Part shown: in pieces, positions 44,186 to 55,613 of the stretch
Layout of the letters: each line of letters begins with the position of its first letter
Numbering within the stretch: the stretch's first letter is position 1
Program-made: the position numbers and the translations under genes
The notes under the pieces: model-generated
Told to the model about the DNA's origin: nothing
Seen by the model: the letters and a program-made list of their open reading frames with translations, nothing else
Databases searched by the model: none
Assembly: GCF_900168015.1 (NCBI RefSeq)
Contig: NZ_FUYR01000001.1
Location: forward strand, 1,548,943-1,612,942
Source of the DNA: Daejeonella lutea
Lineage (GTDB): Bacteria > Bacteroidota > Bacteroidia > Sphingobacteriales > Sphingobacteriaceae
Reading direction: 5' to 3'
Length of the DNA: 64,000 nt

Positions 44186-44553
44186 TAAGGATAAAGGAGC
44201 GAGGAATAAAGGCTAAAGAATAGAAGGCTGTGTTTGGGAGATACAAATAGCTATTTGAGGTCCCGGCCTGCGCCGGGATGACAAAGCGCATTTGGGAATT
44301 TAGAGGGGAAGATATGGGCTGCTGCGGGCAGCCCACATCTTCCCCTCTCTTTAATGAAATAACCTGTCCTTCCCGCGAAAGCGGGAACCTCAGCTAACCG
44401 ACTTTCTCTATGAAAGGGCATTGTTCATTGAGTGGGAACCTCGATCCCCACTCGTTACCACATACTTTACCACAGTTCCCTCTAATTAAAAGACAAATAG
44501 AAACTCAAATCTGTTCCACTTGTCTTTGTTCTTTAATCTTTGCTCTTTGTTCA
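44186..44553. repeat. 368-bp convergent spacer made of stacked hairpins and heptamer repeats
   Basis: No gene is present. The region contains CCCGGCctgcGCCGGG near 44263; a long hairpin at 44302-44348 with 21-bp arms, one mismatch and a GU closing pair; TCCCGC-GAAA-GCGGGA at 44371-44386 with a GNRA tetraloop; and GAGTGGG/CCCACTC at 44430-44453. The right end has four seven-base units TCTTTGT, TCTTTAA, TCTTTGC, TCTTTGT (44523-44550), the left end purine-rich counterparts (44194-44225). The elements resemble the palindromic intergenic repeats of other bacteria, but no mobile function is shown. Confidence 0.75.
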
Positions 44554-45699
44554 CTACGGCAGGACCCTGTCAATTTCTGTCAATAAGTATTCTTTCGGAT
44601 CATTAAAATATTCCCAGAAAAAGATTCCAGCTAGTTTGTTTTTCTTGATGTATTTAGCTTTTTTCTGAATAGATCTCTCATCATCATATGTAAGGAATAC
44701 CTTATTTTCAGGATTAAATAAATAAGGCGCCTGAGCAGCTTTATCCCAATATCTCTTGTAACCTTTCTGGTCAATAAATTCGTCCTTCATCTTCGTATAT
44801 CCGCCGCCCTGACCGGCCACGGCTTTAGATCCACTAACCGACGCCTGCAACAGACCATTCTGATCAGTCGTTGTTGCTTCGCGACTACGACTATAAAATG
44901 CCGCACCTAAACCAATTTTATTGGACGGGACTCCAGCTGCCATGAAATCAACGACTGACTGATGGGCTGAACTTCCACCCTCCTGTCCTTTGGAAGGATA
45001 AAGATTCGTGTGATGGGAAACATTTCGGCCACCATAATCATAAGTCATGATAAGGATGTAATCAAGGATCTTGCCGACCTTGTCCATCTCCGTATTATTG
45101 ACAAAAGACTTCGAACCCCCAACAGCAGCAGTAAGCAAGTATTTTTTACCTGTTTCAGCTGAAAGTTTATCTAGCTCCGCGCGAATCTCTTCGAACATCA
45201 TCGTAAAGTTCTGTTTGTCTTCAGGCCGGTAGACATTCCCTTCTTCGCCACGCATTCCTGGGTATTCCCAGTCGATATCTACTCCGTCTAATTTATACTC
45301 TCTAACAATATCGACACTGCTTTTGGCAAACTTCTTCCTTGATGATGGAGTTAACACCGCATCCGAAAAGTTCTCACTCCATGACCAGCCGCCAATCGAT
45401 GGAATAATCTTAAGATCCGGGTTGATCTTTTTCAGCTCGTTGAGCTTGCGGAAATTTGTTGAATCTGTTTTAAGATTTGTTAAAAAGGCCATGCTATCCT
45501 TTACATTCACGAACGCATAATTGATGTGTGTCAGCTTTGCAGCATCAATCTCATCTGCATTAACAAGCCCCCTATAGCCGCCGACATATCCATTAACAAT
45601 GTATTTCTTCTTTTTGACCTGTGCAAATGAGCTGGCCGACCACATAGCCATGATGATTATTAATGCAATTTTCGAGGCTTGAAAAAACTTTGCTATCAT
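44554..45699 (-). CDS. Glycoside hydrolase family 18 chitinase-like protein
   Basis: A 381-residue exported GH18 enzyme. After a signal peptide (residues about 1-27, ending SSFAQ) the TIM barrel has LTHINYAFVNVK, SIGGWSWSENFSDAV, and the catalytic DGVDIDWEYPG (138-148, acid Glu145), then YDYGGRNVSHHTNLYPSK and the GAAFYSR insertion, ending in GIFFWEYFNDPKEYLL. In contrast to the short GH18 protein encoded upstream, it has the chitinase-type substrate loops and is thus the better candidate for chitin or chito-oligomer cleavage. Confidence 0.92.
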   Translation of the reverse strand: MIAKFFQASKIALIIIMAMWSASSFAQVKKKKYIVNGYVGGYRGLVNADEIDAAKLTHINYAFVNVKDSMAFLTNLKTDSTNFRKLNELKKINPDLKIIPSIGGWSWSENFSDAVLTPSSRKKFAKSSVDIVREYKLDGVDIDWEYPGMRGEEGNVYRPEDKQNFTMMFEEIRAELDKLSAETGKKYLLTAAVGGSKSFVNNTEMDKVGKILDYILIMTYDYGGRNVSHHTNLYPSKGQEGGSSAHQSVVDFMAAGVPSNKIGLGAAFYSRSREATTTDQNGLLQASVSGSKAVAGQGGGYTKMKDEFIDQKGYKRYWDKAAQAPYLFNPENKVFLTYDDERSIQKKAKYIKKNKLAGIFFWEYFNDPKEYLLTEIDRVLP

Positions 45700-45875
45700 A
45701 ATTTTTATAAGTGTTAATATTCAATAAAACTTGCTGATGAATGCTGTAGGTGACTAATATACAAATAGTTCAATGCCTTTTGATGTCACAATATTGACGA
45801 TAATTTATTGCCTGAAAGATTAAAGGTGAGAATCTTTATTCTATTGAGTTAGTATTTCATATTTTCATCTAGATT

Positions 45876-47243
45876 ATGTTCAAAATGAAATTTTTTAGAA
45901 AATCCTTAGCGTTAATTGTTTGCATTGGGGTAATATGGACTACTAACGTTAGTTTTTTAATCAACACAGTTGATTCCCCGGTTGTAAAATTGATTATCCT
46001 TGATCCGGGCCACGGCCATGCAACCTTTATGCAGGGAACGATGAATCCTGCGATAGATCAGGAAGTACACGTTTATGCGCCTGCAGGCCCGGATGTACAG
46101 CAATATATAAATGCTATCGAACGCGGTAATAACAGGAAATCAAATCCGACCAACTGGAAACTGGTAATGTATACCCACTCTGACTACCTGGAAAGGATGA
46201 TAGCTGATAAAAAAGGTAATGCAGTTCTAATTTCGGGGAATAACAGCAAAAAATCCGAGTATATAACACGCTCCATTGACGCAGGCTTTCATGTGATAGC
46301 AGATAAGCCAATGGCCATCAATGATTTTAAATCACTGGAAAAATCATTTGCTACAGCTGCGCGCAAAAAAGTTGTTCTGTTTGATCCTATGGATCTGCGG
46401 TATGACATCAGCAACATTCTGCAAAAGGAACTTTCTCAAATTCCCGAACTATTTGGAAGCCTCCAAAAGGGCACGTTGGAAAACCCTGCCCTGGTGCAGG
46501 CGAACCTCCACCATTATTTGAAGGGACCAGCCGGTCAAACGGCAGTCAGGCCAGGTTGGTTTTTCGACGTGAACCAGCAGGGACATGGAATCGTAGATGT
46601 AAGTACCCATCTTGTTGACCTTAATCAATGGCTCAGCTTTCCTGGTAAATCATTGGATTATAAAACTGATATCAAAGTGATTTCGTCCAGAGAGTGGGCA
46701 TCCAGGCTAACGCCTTCGGAGTTCAAATTGGTAACAAAGCTCAATAAGTACCCCGAATATCTCAAAAAAGATCTCAAAGACAGCATTCTCTCTGTCTATT
46801 CAAATGGAGAAATTAATTATACAATCAAGGGAATTCATTCAAAAGTCACCGTCTTGTGGAATTACAAAGAGCCGCCTGGAAGCAGTGACACCCACTATTC
46901 CCTTATGCGCGGCACAAAGGCAGATTTGGAAATCCGCCAGGGGGCAGCAGAACAGTATAAAGCCACACTGTTTGTCAAACCTGGGAAATATACTGACCTT
47001 GATGAGTTTGCTAAATATATTAAAACCGCAGAGCAACAACTACAGGCAAAATATCCGGGGACTGAGTTCATTCGGATTGGTGATCAATGGCAGATAAAAC
47101 CAGGGGCTTTTCAACGCACCAACTCAGCCGAAGTAGCCATCAGTTACATCAAAGAGGGCAGGATGCCTGAATGGGAAGCTCCAAATATGAGAGCAAAATA
47201 TTTCACAACGATTGAGGCGCTTAAGATAGCAAAACGAGAATAG
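45876..47243 (+). CDS. Exported Gfo/Idh/MocA-like oxidoreductase with C-terminal PF16490-type domain
   Basis: A 455-residue protein with an N-terminal hydrophobic anchor or signal (KSLALIVCIGVIWTTNVSFL). A Rossmann-like fold follows (IILDPGHGHATFMQGTMNPA, AVLISGNNSKKSEYITRSID, HVIADKPMAIND), with the characteristic EKP-type motif here as DKP, then DLRYDISNIL and HGIVDVSTHLVDLNQWLSFP, matching 'putative oxidoreductase C-terminal domain' proteins. The DPGHGHA motif should not be mistaken for an amidase. The substrate is unknown; such proteins are common in polysaccharide-use regions of Bacteroidota. It stands alone and converges on the fucose operon. Confidence 0.82.
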   Translation: MFKMKFFRKSLALIVCIGVIWTTNVSFLINTVDSPVVKLIILDPGHGHATFMQGTMNPAIDQEVHVYAPAGPDVQQYINAIERGNNRKSNPTNWKLVMYTHSDYLERMIADKKGNAVLISGNNSKKSEYITRSIDAGFHVIADKPMAINDFKSLEKSFATAARKKVVLFDPMDLRYDISNILQKELSQIPELFGSLQKGTLENPALVQANLHHYLKGPAGQTAVRPGWFFDVNQQGHGIVDVSTHLVDLNQWLSFPGKSLDYKTDIKVISSREWASRLTPSEFKLVTKLNKYPEYLKKDLKDSILSVYSNGEINYTIKGIHSKVTVLWNYKEPPGSSDTHYSLMRGTKADLEIRQGAAEQYKATLFVKPGKYTDLDEFAKYIKTAEQQLQAKYPGTEFIRIGDQWQIKPGAFQRTNSAEVAISYIKEGRMPEWEAPNMRAKYFTTIEALKIAKRE

Positions 47244-47265
47244 CCTCTTGATTACTCGCTGTTGT

Positions 47266-47320
47266 TTCTTGATTCTTGTTCTAGGTTCCTGGTTCTTTAT
47301 TCTTGATTCTTGATTCTTGA
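47266..47320. repeat. Heptamer tandem repeats (TTCTTGA)n at convergent gene ends
   Basis: TTCTTGA occurs at 47266-47272 (followed by TTCTTGT, 47273-47279) and three times in perfect tandem at 47300-47320. The array ends four bases before the stop codon of the fucose-operon SDR gene and follows the Gfo/Idh stop codon. Confidence 0.85.
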
Positions 47321-47323
47321 TCC

Positions 47324-49614
<2,291 letters not shown>

Positions 49615-49649
49615 AGTAAATAAGTAAAGCAATCTAAATTTAATGAATA

Positions 49650-50486
49650 CTAATTCAATTCAAGTCTATAAAACTCCAGGGCCGTTTGCCCCCAAATAAA
49701 TTGCTTTTCAGAGCTGCTTAGCGGTTCTAAAAAAGACGAGATGACATCACATATTGCACCGTATTCTGCCGCCAACTTGCACACGGGCCAGTCACTTCCG
49801 AACATCACTCGGTTCGCGCCAAATGCATTCAGCACGATCTCCATATAAGGAAGTATTTCTGAGTATTTCCAATGTTCAATATCTGCCTCTGTTACCAAAC
49901 CTGAAAGTTTACAAGAAACATTGTCGTAGGATGCAAATTGCCGGATTTCTTTCTCCCAGTCTCTAATTTCACCTTTTTTGATCAGTGGTTTCCCTATGTG
50001 ATCCAGCACAAACCTTTGATCGGGGTTTAATTCAACAAGCTTTGATGCCTCTGAAATCTGTTCTGAGCGGACCAGAATATCGTATGCAAAACCATAGTCC
50101 GTCAAAGTACGGATACCCCTCAAAAACACCGGATCAACCATGTAACCCGGGCCTTCTGCTTGCACTATATGCCTGAAACCCTTAAGTTTTGAAAACGTTT
50201 TATAGTATTCAAGCCTCTCCCTCAGATTGCCAGCGCGTAAATCAACCCAGCCTACAACCCCTAGCACATAGTCGTTATATTCAGCCAGGTCAAGCAAAAA
50301 TTTCGTTTCCTGCTCAGACTGGTCTGCCTGAACTGCAATACATCCTGAGATATCATTATCCTGAAGTATAGGTTTCAAATCCTCCGGAAGAAAATCTCGA
50401 CGAATATTTTCCATATCGTGGGTAATCCACTTATCTCTCAGAGGATCAAAAATCCAAAAATGCTGATGTGAATCAACTTTTAACAT
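49650..50486 (-). CDS. Amidohydrolase-family L-fuconolactonase
   Basis: A metal-dependent TIM-barrel hydrolase of about 278 residues that should open L-fucono-lactone to L-fuconate. The ATG at 50486 starts MLKVDSHQHFWIFDP with the HxH metal pair; the frame opens at 50513. Other family parts are VLDHIGKPLI (metal ligand His), CKLSGL, and the catalytic Asp in RVMFGSDWPVCKLA. It overlaps the end of the upstream FAH-family gene by 14 bp, so translation is coupled. Members of COG3618 include fuconolactonase and rhamnonolactonase; the operon context favours fucose. Confidence 0.88.
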   Translation of the reverse strand: MLKVDSHQHFWIFDPLRDKWITHDMENIRRDFLPEDLKPILQDNDISGCIAVQADQSEQETKFLLDLAEYNDYVLGVVGWVDLRAGNLRERLEYYKTFSKLKGFRHIVQAEGPGYMVDPVFLRGIRTLTDYGFAYDILVRSEQISEASKLVELNPDQRFVLDHIGKPLIKKGEIRDWEKEIRQFASYDNVSCKLSGLVTEADIEHWKYSEILPYMEIVLNAFGANRVMFGSDWPVCKLAAEYGAICDVISSFLEPLSSSEKQFIWGQTALEFYRLELN

Positions 50487-51330
50487 AGGCTCTTGCAACC
50501 TGTCTGGCTTCACCCAGGCCCTCGATACCTAACTCAACCACATCGCCTTCTTTCAAAAAAACCGGGGGTTTAAGCCCCAATCCTACGCCTGCTGGAGTCC
50601 CCGTTGAAACTACATCACCTGGAAGCAGCGTCATAAACCGACTTACATAGGATACCAGGAAAGGAATATTGAAAATCAGGTCGTCGGTATTGCTATCCTG
50701 TAGAATGTCACCGTTTAGCTTAAGCCACAGTCTAAGATTATGAGGGTCTGGAACCTCATCAGTTGTAGCAAGGAAAGGTCCCATAGGGGCAAACGTATCA
50801 CAACCCTTGCCCTTATCCCAGGTTCCTCCGCGCTCAAGCTGATATTCGCGCTCTGACACGTCATTGTGGAGACAATAGCCGGCCACATAATCCATAGCTT
50901 CCTCCTCTGATACGTAGCTCGCCCTTTTGCCAATTACAAAAGCAAGTTCCACCTCCCAATCTGTCTTCAGAGAATCTTTTGGGATAATGATGTCATCATT
51001 TGGACCAACAAGAGAGGTGGTGGATTTCATGAATAATATCGGCTCTGCAGGAATTGCCGCGCCGGTTTCCGCAGCGTGCTTAGCATAATTAAGACCAATA
51101 CAAAGAATTTTTGAGGGTCTGCCAAACGGAGCTGCCAAACGTTCGTCAGAACTAACGACAGGTAGCTTCCCATCATTAGCTTTTAAGTACCCGCGCAGGC
51201 GTTCCAGCCCATCATTCTCAAAAAAATCCTCATTATAATCTTCACCAAAACCCGATGTATCGTACCTCAGATCATTGATAATGACGCCCGTTTTCTCATT
51301 ACCGGGATTGCCCCATCGTATTAACTTCAT
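50473..51330 (-). CDS. Fumarylacetoacetate hydrolase family protein, probable 2,4-diketo-3-deoxy-L-fuconate hydrolase
   Basis: A 285-residue enzyme expected to split 2,4-diketo-3-deoxy-L-fuconate into pyruvate and L-lactate. FAH-family features: PSKILCIGLNYAKHAAETGA, the metal ligands Glu in WEVELAFVIGKRA, NDVSEREYQLERGGTWDKGK, and FAPMGPF, then STGTPAGVG near the end. Length is typical. It lies between the KDF dehydrogenase and lactonase genes of the fucose operon, 72 bp after the former. Fuconate and rhamnonate variants look alike; context favours L-fucose. Confidence 0.87.
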   Translation of the reverse strand: MKLIRWGNPGNEKTGVIINDLRYDTSGFGEDYNEDFFENDGLERLRGYLKANDGKLPVVSSDERLAAPFGRPSKILCIGLNYAKHAAETGAAIPAEPILFMKSTTSLVGPNDDIIIPKDSLKTDWEVELAFVIGKRASYVSEEEAMDYVAGYCLHNDVSEREYQLERGGTWDKGKGCDTFAPMGPFLATTDEVPDPHNLRLWLKLNGDILQDSNTDDLIFNIPFLVSYVSRFMTLLPGDVVSTGTPAGVGLGLKPPVFLKEGDVVELGIEGLGEARQVARAYVKS

Positions 51331-51402
51331 TGTTGTTGATTTTTATGCTATTAAGCGGTAGGCCGCTATTAGATTTATGTATAAACAAATGTTAGACCCT
51401 TA

Positions 51403-52167
51403 TCAGGTATTCAATTTAATAAAGCCGCCATCCACAGGGTAATCGCACCCGGTCAGGAAACTCGCCTCGTCCGAGCATAAGTATAAGGCCATGCTGGCCA
51501 CCTCATCAGGTTTAGCCATCCGACCAATGGGTTGGCTTTTCGAGAGCTTATCAAACATTTCATCCTCTTTCCCCGGATAATTTTTCGCGATAAAACCATC
51601 TACAAATGGAGTATGCACGCGAGCCGGGGAAATACTATTGCATCGAATATTATGCCCAAGGTAATCTTTGGCTACAGAAAGGGTCATCGCATAAATTGCT
51701 CCCTTACTCATCGAGTACGCGAACCGGTCGGAAAGACCCACGATCGCCGCAATTGAAGCCAGGTTGACGATTGCTCCGCCACCAAGGCTTTTCATGATGG
51801 GAATGGCGGCGAACAAACAGTTATATGCGCCTTTGACATTAACATTATAAACCCGCTCAAAATCTTCAGCAGAGGTAGTGTCCGCTTTCCCGACATGCGC
51901 TATGCCAGCATTATTTACCAGTATATCTATTTTTTCTATACCCTTGAAAAGCGCTACTACCTTTTGTTGGTCAGAGACATCGCAGGAATGTACAGACGCC
52001 TGTCCTCCGTTCGACCTGATTTCCCCTGCAACTATTTCGCCCGACTCAGAGTTCAATTCAACAATGTGCACATGTGCTCCCTGTGCAGCGAAAAGCACGG
52101 AGATTGCTTTGCCAATGCCGCTGCCACCACCTGTTATAATTGCCGATTTACCCTTTAAACTGAACAT
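51403..52167 (-). CDS. SDR oxidoreductase, probable 2-keto-3-deoxy-L-fuconate dehydrogenase
   Basis: A 254-residue NAD(P)-dependent short-chain dehydrogenase. Motifs: TGGGSGIGKA, NNAGIAHVG, the catalytic Ser in NLASIAAIVG, and the intact YxxxK in FAYSMSKGAIYAM. The C-terminal DYPVDGGFIKLNT ending is common in sugar-acid SDRs. It oxidises the 4-hydroxyl of 2-keto-3-deoxy-L-fuconate, giving the diketo acid for the next enzyme. It sits 17 bp after the dehydratase gene, in pathway order. Confidence 0.87.
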   Translation of the reverse strand: MFSLKGKSAIITGGGSGIGKAISVLFAAQGAHVHIVELNSESGEIVAGEIRSNGGQASVHSCDVSDQQKVVALFKGIEKIDILVNNAGIAHVGKADTTSAEDFERVYNVNVKGAYNCLFAAIPIMKSLGGGAIVNLASIAAIVGLSDRFAYSMSKGAIYAMTLSVAKDYLGHNIRCNSISPARVHTPFVDGFIAKNYPGKEDEMFDKLSKSQPIGRMAKPDEVASMALYLCSDEASFLTGCDYPVDGGFIKLNT

Positions 52168-52184
52168 ATTTAATTATTTGAATA

Positions 52185-53861
52185 CTAAAGTGACACTCCT
52201 CTTTTCCATGGAATAAAATCATCTTGCCCCAACTGTACGGCTTTAGGTTGAACATCCCCGCTTGCCACGCTGATCACATAATCCAGGATACGGATACCCG
52301 ACTCTTCAATTGTCTCAAGGCCGTCGATGATTGGACCGCAATCAATATCGATAATATCAGGCATTTTCAGAAAAGTTCTTGTGTTGGTGCTGAGTTTGAT
52401 AACTGGTGCGATGGGATTACCTGTTGGCGTTCCGAGACCGGTAGTGAAGAGGACAATATTCGCTCCAGATGCAACTTCGGCAGTTGTGCTTTCCACATCA
52501 CTCCCCGGTGTGCACAGTAGGTTCAAACCGGGCTTGCTTACCTTTTCGGGATAATCCAGAACCGCGGTGATGGGGGATGTTCCGCCTTTTTTTGCAGCTC
52601 CGGCTGATTTTATGGCATCCGTTATCAGGCCATCTCTGATATTTCCGGGTGATGGATTAGCGTAAAACCCAGAACCATCAGCTTCTGCCCTGGCGTTGTA
52701 TGTCCGCATCAGGTGCATAAATTTATTAGCCGTTATCTCATCTACACACCGGTCGCTCAGCTCCTGCTCAACACCGCACAGCTCGGGAAACTCGGAAAGG
52801 ATAACAGAACCACCGAGGCTTACAAGAATATCAGAAAGATATCCTAAAGCCGGATTTGCGGAAATTCCTGAAAAGCCATCTGAGCCGCCGCACTCAAGAC
52901 CTATACAAAGCTTTGCAAGCGGCGCCGGCTGACGTGTAACTTTGTTCGCTTCGATCAGCCCGGCAAAAGTTTGCTTCAAAGCTTCCTGAAGCAGCCTGGT
53001 TTCTGTGCCCAGATTTTGCTGTTCAAGGATTGCCAGGGGTTTCGCGAACTCAGGGTCTCGTTTTTTTATTTCATCCTGAAGTATGCTTATTTGCGAGTGC
53101 TGGCATCCCAGGCTTAGCACGGTAGCACCAGCCACATTTGGATGGGTAATATATCCGGCAATTAATCCGCATAAGGCATCCGAATCCGTACGAGTACCTC
53201 CGCAACCCATATCATGTGTAAGGAATTTAATGCCATCCACATTAGGGAAAAGTCGCGTTTTACGATCGCCTGTTGGAGTACTTTGCATATCAGCATTAAG
53301 GATCTGCTCTGTTGACTTTCCGGTTTTATATAGGGAGATCAAACCCTCTACTTCGTTCTCGTAACTTTTGGTTCGTTTATATCCTAATTTTTCGTCAAGA
53401 GCCTCCTTCAAGACATTTATATTCCTGTTTTCGCAGAACACAAGGGGTATAACGAGCCAGTAATTTGATGTGCCCACCGAGCCATCAGTTCGGTGATACC
53501 CTTGAAACGTTCTTTGAATAAATTTGCTCGTGTCGGGTTGATTCCAATCAAGCTTACGGTCGCCAAGCACAAAATCATCAGATGCGTGGTAAACATTATT
53601 AACAGTCAGGGCTTCGCCACGTTCGATCTTAGTAGAAGCTTTGCCAACCAGAACACCATACATAAAAACCTTGTCGTCCCTTTCCAGCGATTGAACAGCA
53701 AACTTATGCTTGGATGCTACCGGGGTAACGAGATAGAACGATTCGCCTCTAAATGCAATATTAGTCCCCTGCGACAGATCCTGAAGAGCAACGAGAACGT
53801 TATCCCTCTCATGGATCTGCAGAAACTGATGTTTTATCTTACCTTTTAATTCTGTGTCCAT
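52185..53861 (-). CDS. UxaA-family (altronate dehydratase-type) sugar-acid dehydratase, probable L-fuconate dehydratase
   Basis: A 558-residue enzyme with an N-terminal SAF domain (residues about 10-95, IHERDNVLVALQDLSQGTNI) and a C-terminal UxaA catalytic region, with HRTDGSVGTSNYWLV, FLTHDMGCGGTRTDSDA, LSLGCQHSQI, GLECGGSDGFSGI and MPDIIDIDCGPI. Several Cys and His residues may hold iron. The family dehydrates altronate, galactarate and related acids. In this operon the only open step is L-fuconate to 2-keto-3-deoxy-L-fuconate, which is usually done by an enolase-superfamily enzyme (FucD); that is absent, so this gene is inferred to replace it. It overlaps the mutarotase stop by one base. 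Confidence 0.85.
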   Translation of the reverse strand: MDTELKGKIKHQFLQIHERDNVLVALQDLSQGTNIAFRGESFYLVTPVASKHKFAVQSLERDDKVFMYGVLVGKASTKIERGEALTVNNVYHASDDFVLGDRKLDWNQPDTSKFIQRTFQGYHRTDGSVGTSNYWLVIPLVFCENRNINVLKEALDEKLGYKRTKSYENEVEGLISLYKTGKSTEQILNADMQSTPTGDRKTRLFPNVDGIKFLTHDMGCGGTRTDSDALCGLIAGYITHPNVAGATVLSLGCQHSQISILQDEIKKRDPEFAKPLAILEQQNLGTETRLLQEALKQTFAGLIEANKVTRQPAPLAKLCIGLECGGSDGFSGISANPALGYLSDILVSLGGSVILSEFPELCGVEQELSDRCVDEITANKFMHLMRTYNARAEADGSGFYANPSPGNIRDGLITDAIKSAGAAKKGGTSPITAVLDYPEKVSKPGLNLLCTPGSDVESTTAEVASGANIVLFTTGLGTPTGNPIAPVIKLSTNTRTFLKMPDIIDIDCGPIIDGLETIEESGIRILDYVISVASGDVQPKAVQLGQDDFIPWKRGVSL

Positions 53862-54190
53862 TACAATTCAAAAATTTTATTCATCAACACCCACTTCTCA
53901 CCAGCTTTTGATCCTGGAACAGGTTGCTGGAATTTCCACATTAGATTTTCCCATTCCTGTACTTTAGGATTATCTGCATCTGCAGCCGATTTTAGCTCAA
54001 AACTAAAATTATCATTAACATCCATGATCATACAAAGCCGGTTTAAAAATCGGTAAATCTGCATACTTTCAATCCCTGATGAACGGATACTATCCTTTAT
54101 TTCAGGCCAAACATTAGCATGAAATCGCTCATATTCACGGATCAGGTCTGCGTCGTCTTTTAAGTCCAGCGTAAGGCAATATCTGTTCAT
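53861..54190 (-). CDS. L-rhamnose/L-fucose mutarotase family protein (DUF718)
   Basis: A 109-residue cytosolic dimer that speeds anomer exchange of a 6-deoxy sugar. Family features: RYCLTLDLKDDADLIREYER with the catalytic-site His in FHANVWPEI, SMQIYRFLNRLCMIMD, and WENLMWKFQQPVPGSKAGEKW at the end. It overlaps fucP by 4 bp and the dehydratase by 1 bp. The mutarotase gives the dehydrogenase the right anomer. Rhamnose versus fucose cannot be decided from this protein, but the permease and pathway point to fucose. Confidence 0.9.
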   Translation of the reverse strand: MNRYCLTLDLKDDADLIREYERFHANVWPEIKDSIRSSGIESMQIYRFLNRLCMIMDVNDNFSFELKSAADADNPKVQEWENLMWKFQQPVPGSKAGEKWVLMNKIFEL

Positions 54191-55437
54191 ACCGTCCTAG
54201 GTTTAACGATCTTATGGCCCGTCAAGGCAAAAGCCAAAACCACAGCAAAGCATAACAGGCTAACCAGATGTCCGTACCTGATATCGCCGGTAATATCGCT
54301 GATATATCCAAATAATGGTGGCAGAATTGCCCCTCCCACTATCGACATCACTATTAAAGAACTGCCAAACTTAGTGTCCCTTCCCAACCCTTTAATTCCA
54401 AGCGAAAAAATCGTCGGAAACATCACAGACATAAAAAATGCGATGCCGACAACAGCGTATACCGCTGGCATGCCTGACACAAAAACAGCAATGAGTGATA
54501 GTGCAATACAAATCAGTGAATATAAGGCAAGTAAACGTTCAGGGAGCATATACCGCATCAGGAAAACACCAAAAAAGCGTCCTATCATAAAAGCTAATCC
54601 GCAGCCCCAACCAAGATAGTTGGCCGCGATGACTTTGTCCAGTCCTGCTACATCAACAGCATATAAAATAAAAAAGCTAAAAACACATACTTGAGCTCCG
54701 ACATAAAAAAATTGTGCTGCAACTGCCCAGCTAAGATGTTTATGGCGCAGCGCGTGAAATACATTTTTGCTTTCCGTTTTCTCGGAGCTTTCTTCAATCT
54801 CAGGTAAACGAATGAAATAAAATATGATGGCGACTATAAGGATGATACTGCCTAAAATAAGATAAGGTCCTTTAACACTTGATGCCTCGGATGCTAACGC
54901 TGCTTGTCTTGCAGATTCCGACATCGCGTTGAGCTCTGCATCAGGGTAGCCCTTTGTAAGTATTATCCGCGCTCCGATAATGGGAGCCAGGGTAGCCGCC
55001 AACCCGTTAAAAGATTGTGCGAAATTCAGACGGCGGGTTGCGGTCGCCGGATCCCCAAGCAGAGAAACGTAGGGATTTGCTGCTGTCTCCAGAATTGTAA
55101 GACCGCATGCTATGACAAATAATGCTGCCAGAAAAAATTCATACAACTGGGTATTTGCCGCTGGAATAAACAGGAAAGATCCTACTGCAAATAATAGCAA
55201 TCCTGTAATGATTCCAGCCTTGTAGCCGAACCTTTTCATCAGGTAACCAGCTGGCAAGGCCATCAACAAATAAGCAATGAAAACCGACGAATCGACCAAT
55301 GACGACTGAAGGTTAGTCAAACTGAACGATTTCTTTAAGTGCGGTATCAGGATCGGATCGAGATTATGTACAAATCCCCACATAAAAAAAAGGGATGTGA
55401 CCATTACCAGCGGAAAGAAATATTTATTTTTTGTCAT
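54187..55437 (-). CDS. fucP: L-fucose:H+ symporter
   Basis: A 416-residue MFS permease of the fucose-galactose-glucose:H+ symporter family, first gene of the operon. Twelve hydrophobic helices are visible. Signature stretches are FFMWGFVHNLDPILIPHLKK, with the Asp and Asn of the FucP proton and substrate site, GRFFGVFLMRYML, and FPTIFSLGIKGLGRDTKFG, with MSIVGGAILPPLFGYISD near the end. The start ATG at 55437 is in good position. The upstream 176 bp carry no clear consensus promoter, and hold a heptamer array near the following gene. Confidence 0.92.
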   Translation of the reverse strand: MTKNKYFFPLVMVTSLFFMWGFVHNLDPILIPHLKKSFSLTNLQSSLVDSSVFIAYLLMALPAGYLMKRFGYKAGIITGLLLFAVGSFLFIPAANTQLYEFFLAALFVIACGLTILETAANPYVSLLGDPATATRRLNFAQSFNGLAATLAPIIGARIILTKGYPDAELNAMSESARQAALASEASSVKGPYLILGSIILIVAIIFYFIRLPEIEESSEKTESKNVFHALRHKHLSWAVAAQFFYVGAQVCVFSFFILYAVDVAGLDKVIAANYLGWGCGLAFMIGRFFGVFLMRYMLPERLLALYSLICIALSLIAVFVSGMPAVYAVVGIAFFMSVMFPTIFSLGIKGLGRDTKFGSSLIVMSIVGGAILPPLFGYISDITGDIRYGHLVSLLCFAVVLAFALTGHKIVKPRTV

Positions 55438-55582
55438 CTCGTGGCTGTTGAAATCAGCATTACAATAATAATAAATAGCTATGGGTAATCTGTTTTAACT
55501 ATTAGGTCGAAGAAAGCTATGAGCTTTAAAGACACACACCTATTGCACTAGCTTGGGAGTTCTCTCCATTCTCAACCTCAAT

Positions 55583-55610
55583 TCTCAACTCTCAACTCTC
55601 AACTCTCAAC
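55583..55610. repeat. Heptamer tandem repeat (TCTCAAC)4
   Basis: Four perfect copies of TCTCAAC run from 55583 to 55610, preceded by a degenerate copy (TCTCAACC, near 55570). The array ends three bases from the stop codon of the minus-strand PEBP gene and lies upstream of fucP. Confidence 0.9.
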
Positions 55611-55613
55611 CCA

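Noticed and set aside
44100-44336. 78-residue minus-strand open frame containing VIPAQAGTS
   Set aside because: It is produced by translation of the palindromic repeats in the 44186-44553 spacer and overlaps the end of the serine hydrolase gene; this peptide is typical of spurious frames across such repeats.
45990-46020. DPGHGH motif in the Gfo/Idh-like protein, resembling the amidase zinc motif
   Set aside because: The rest of the protein lacks the amidase Glu and second His motifs and matches the oxidoreductase family instead.
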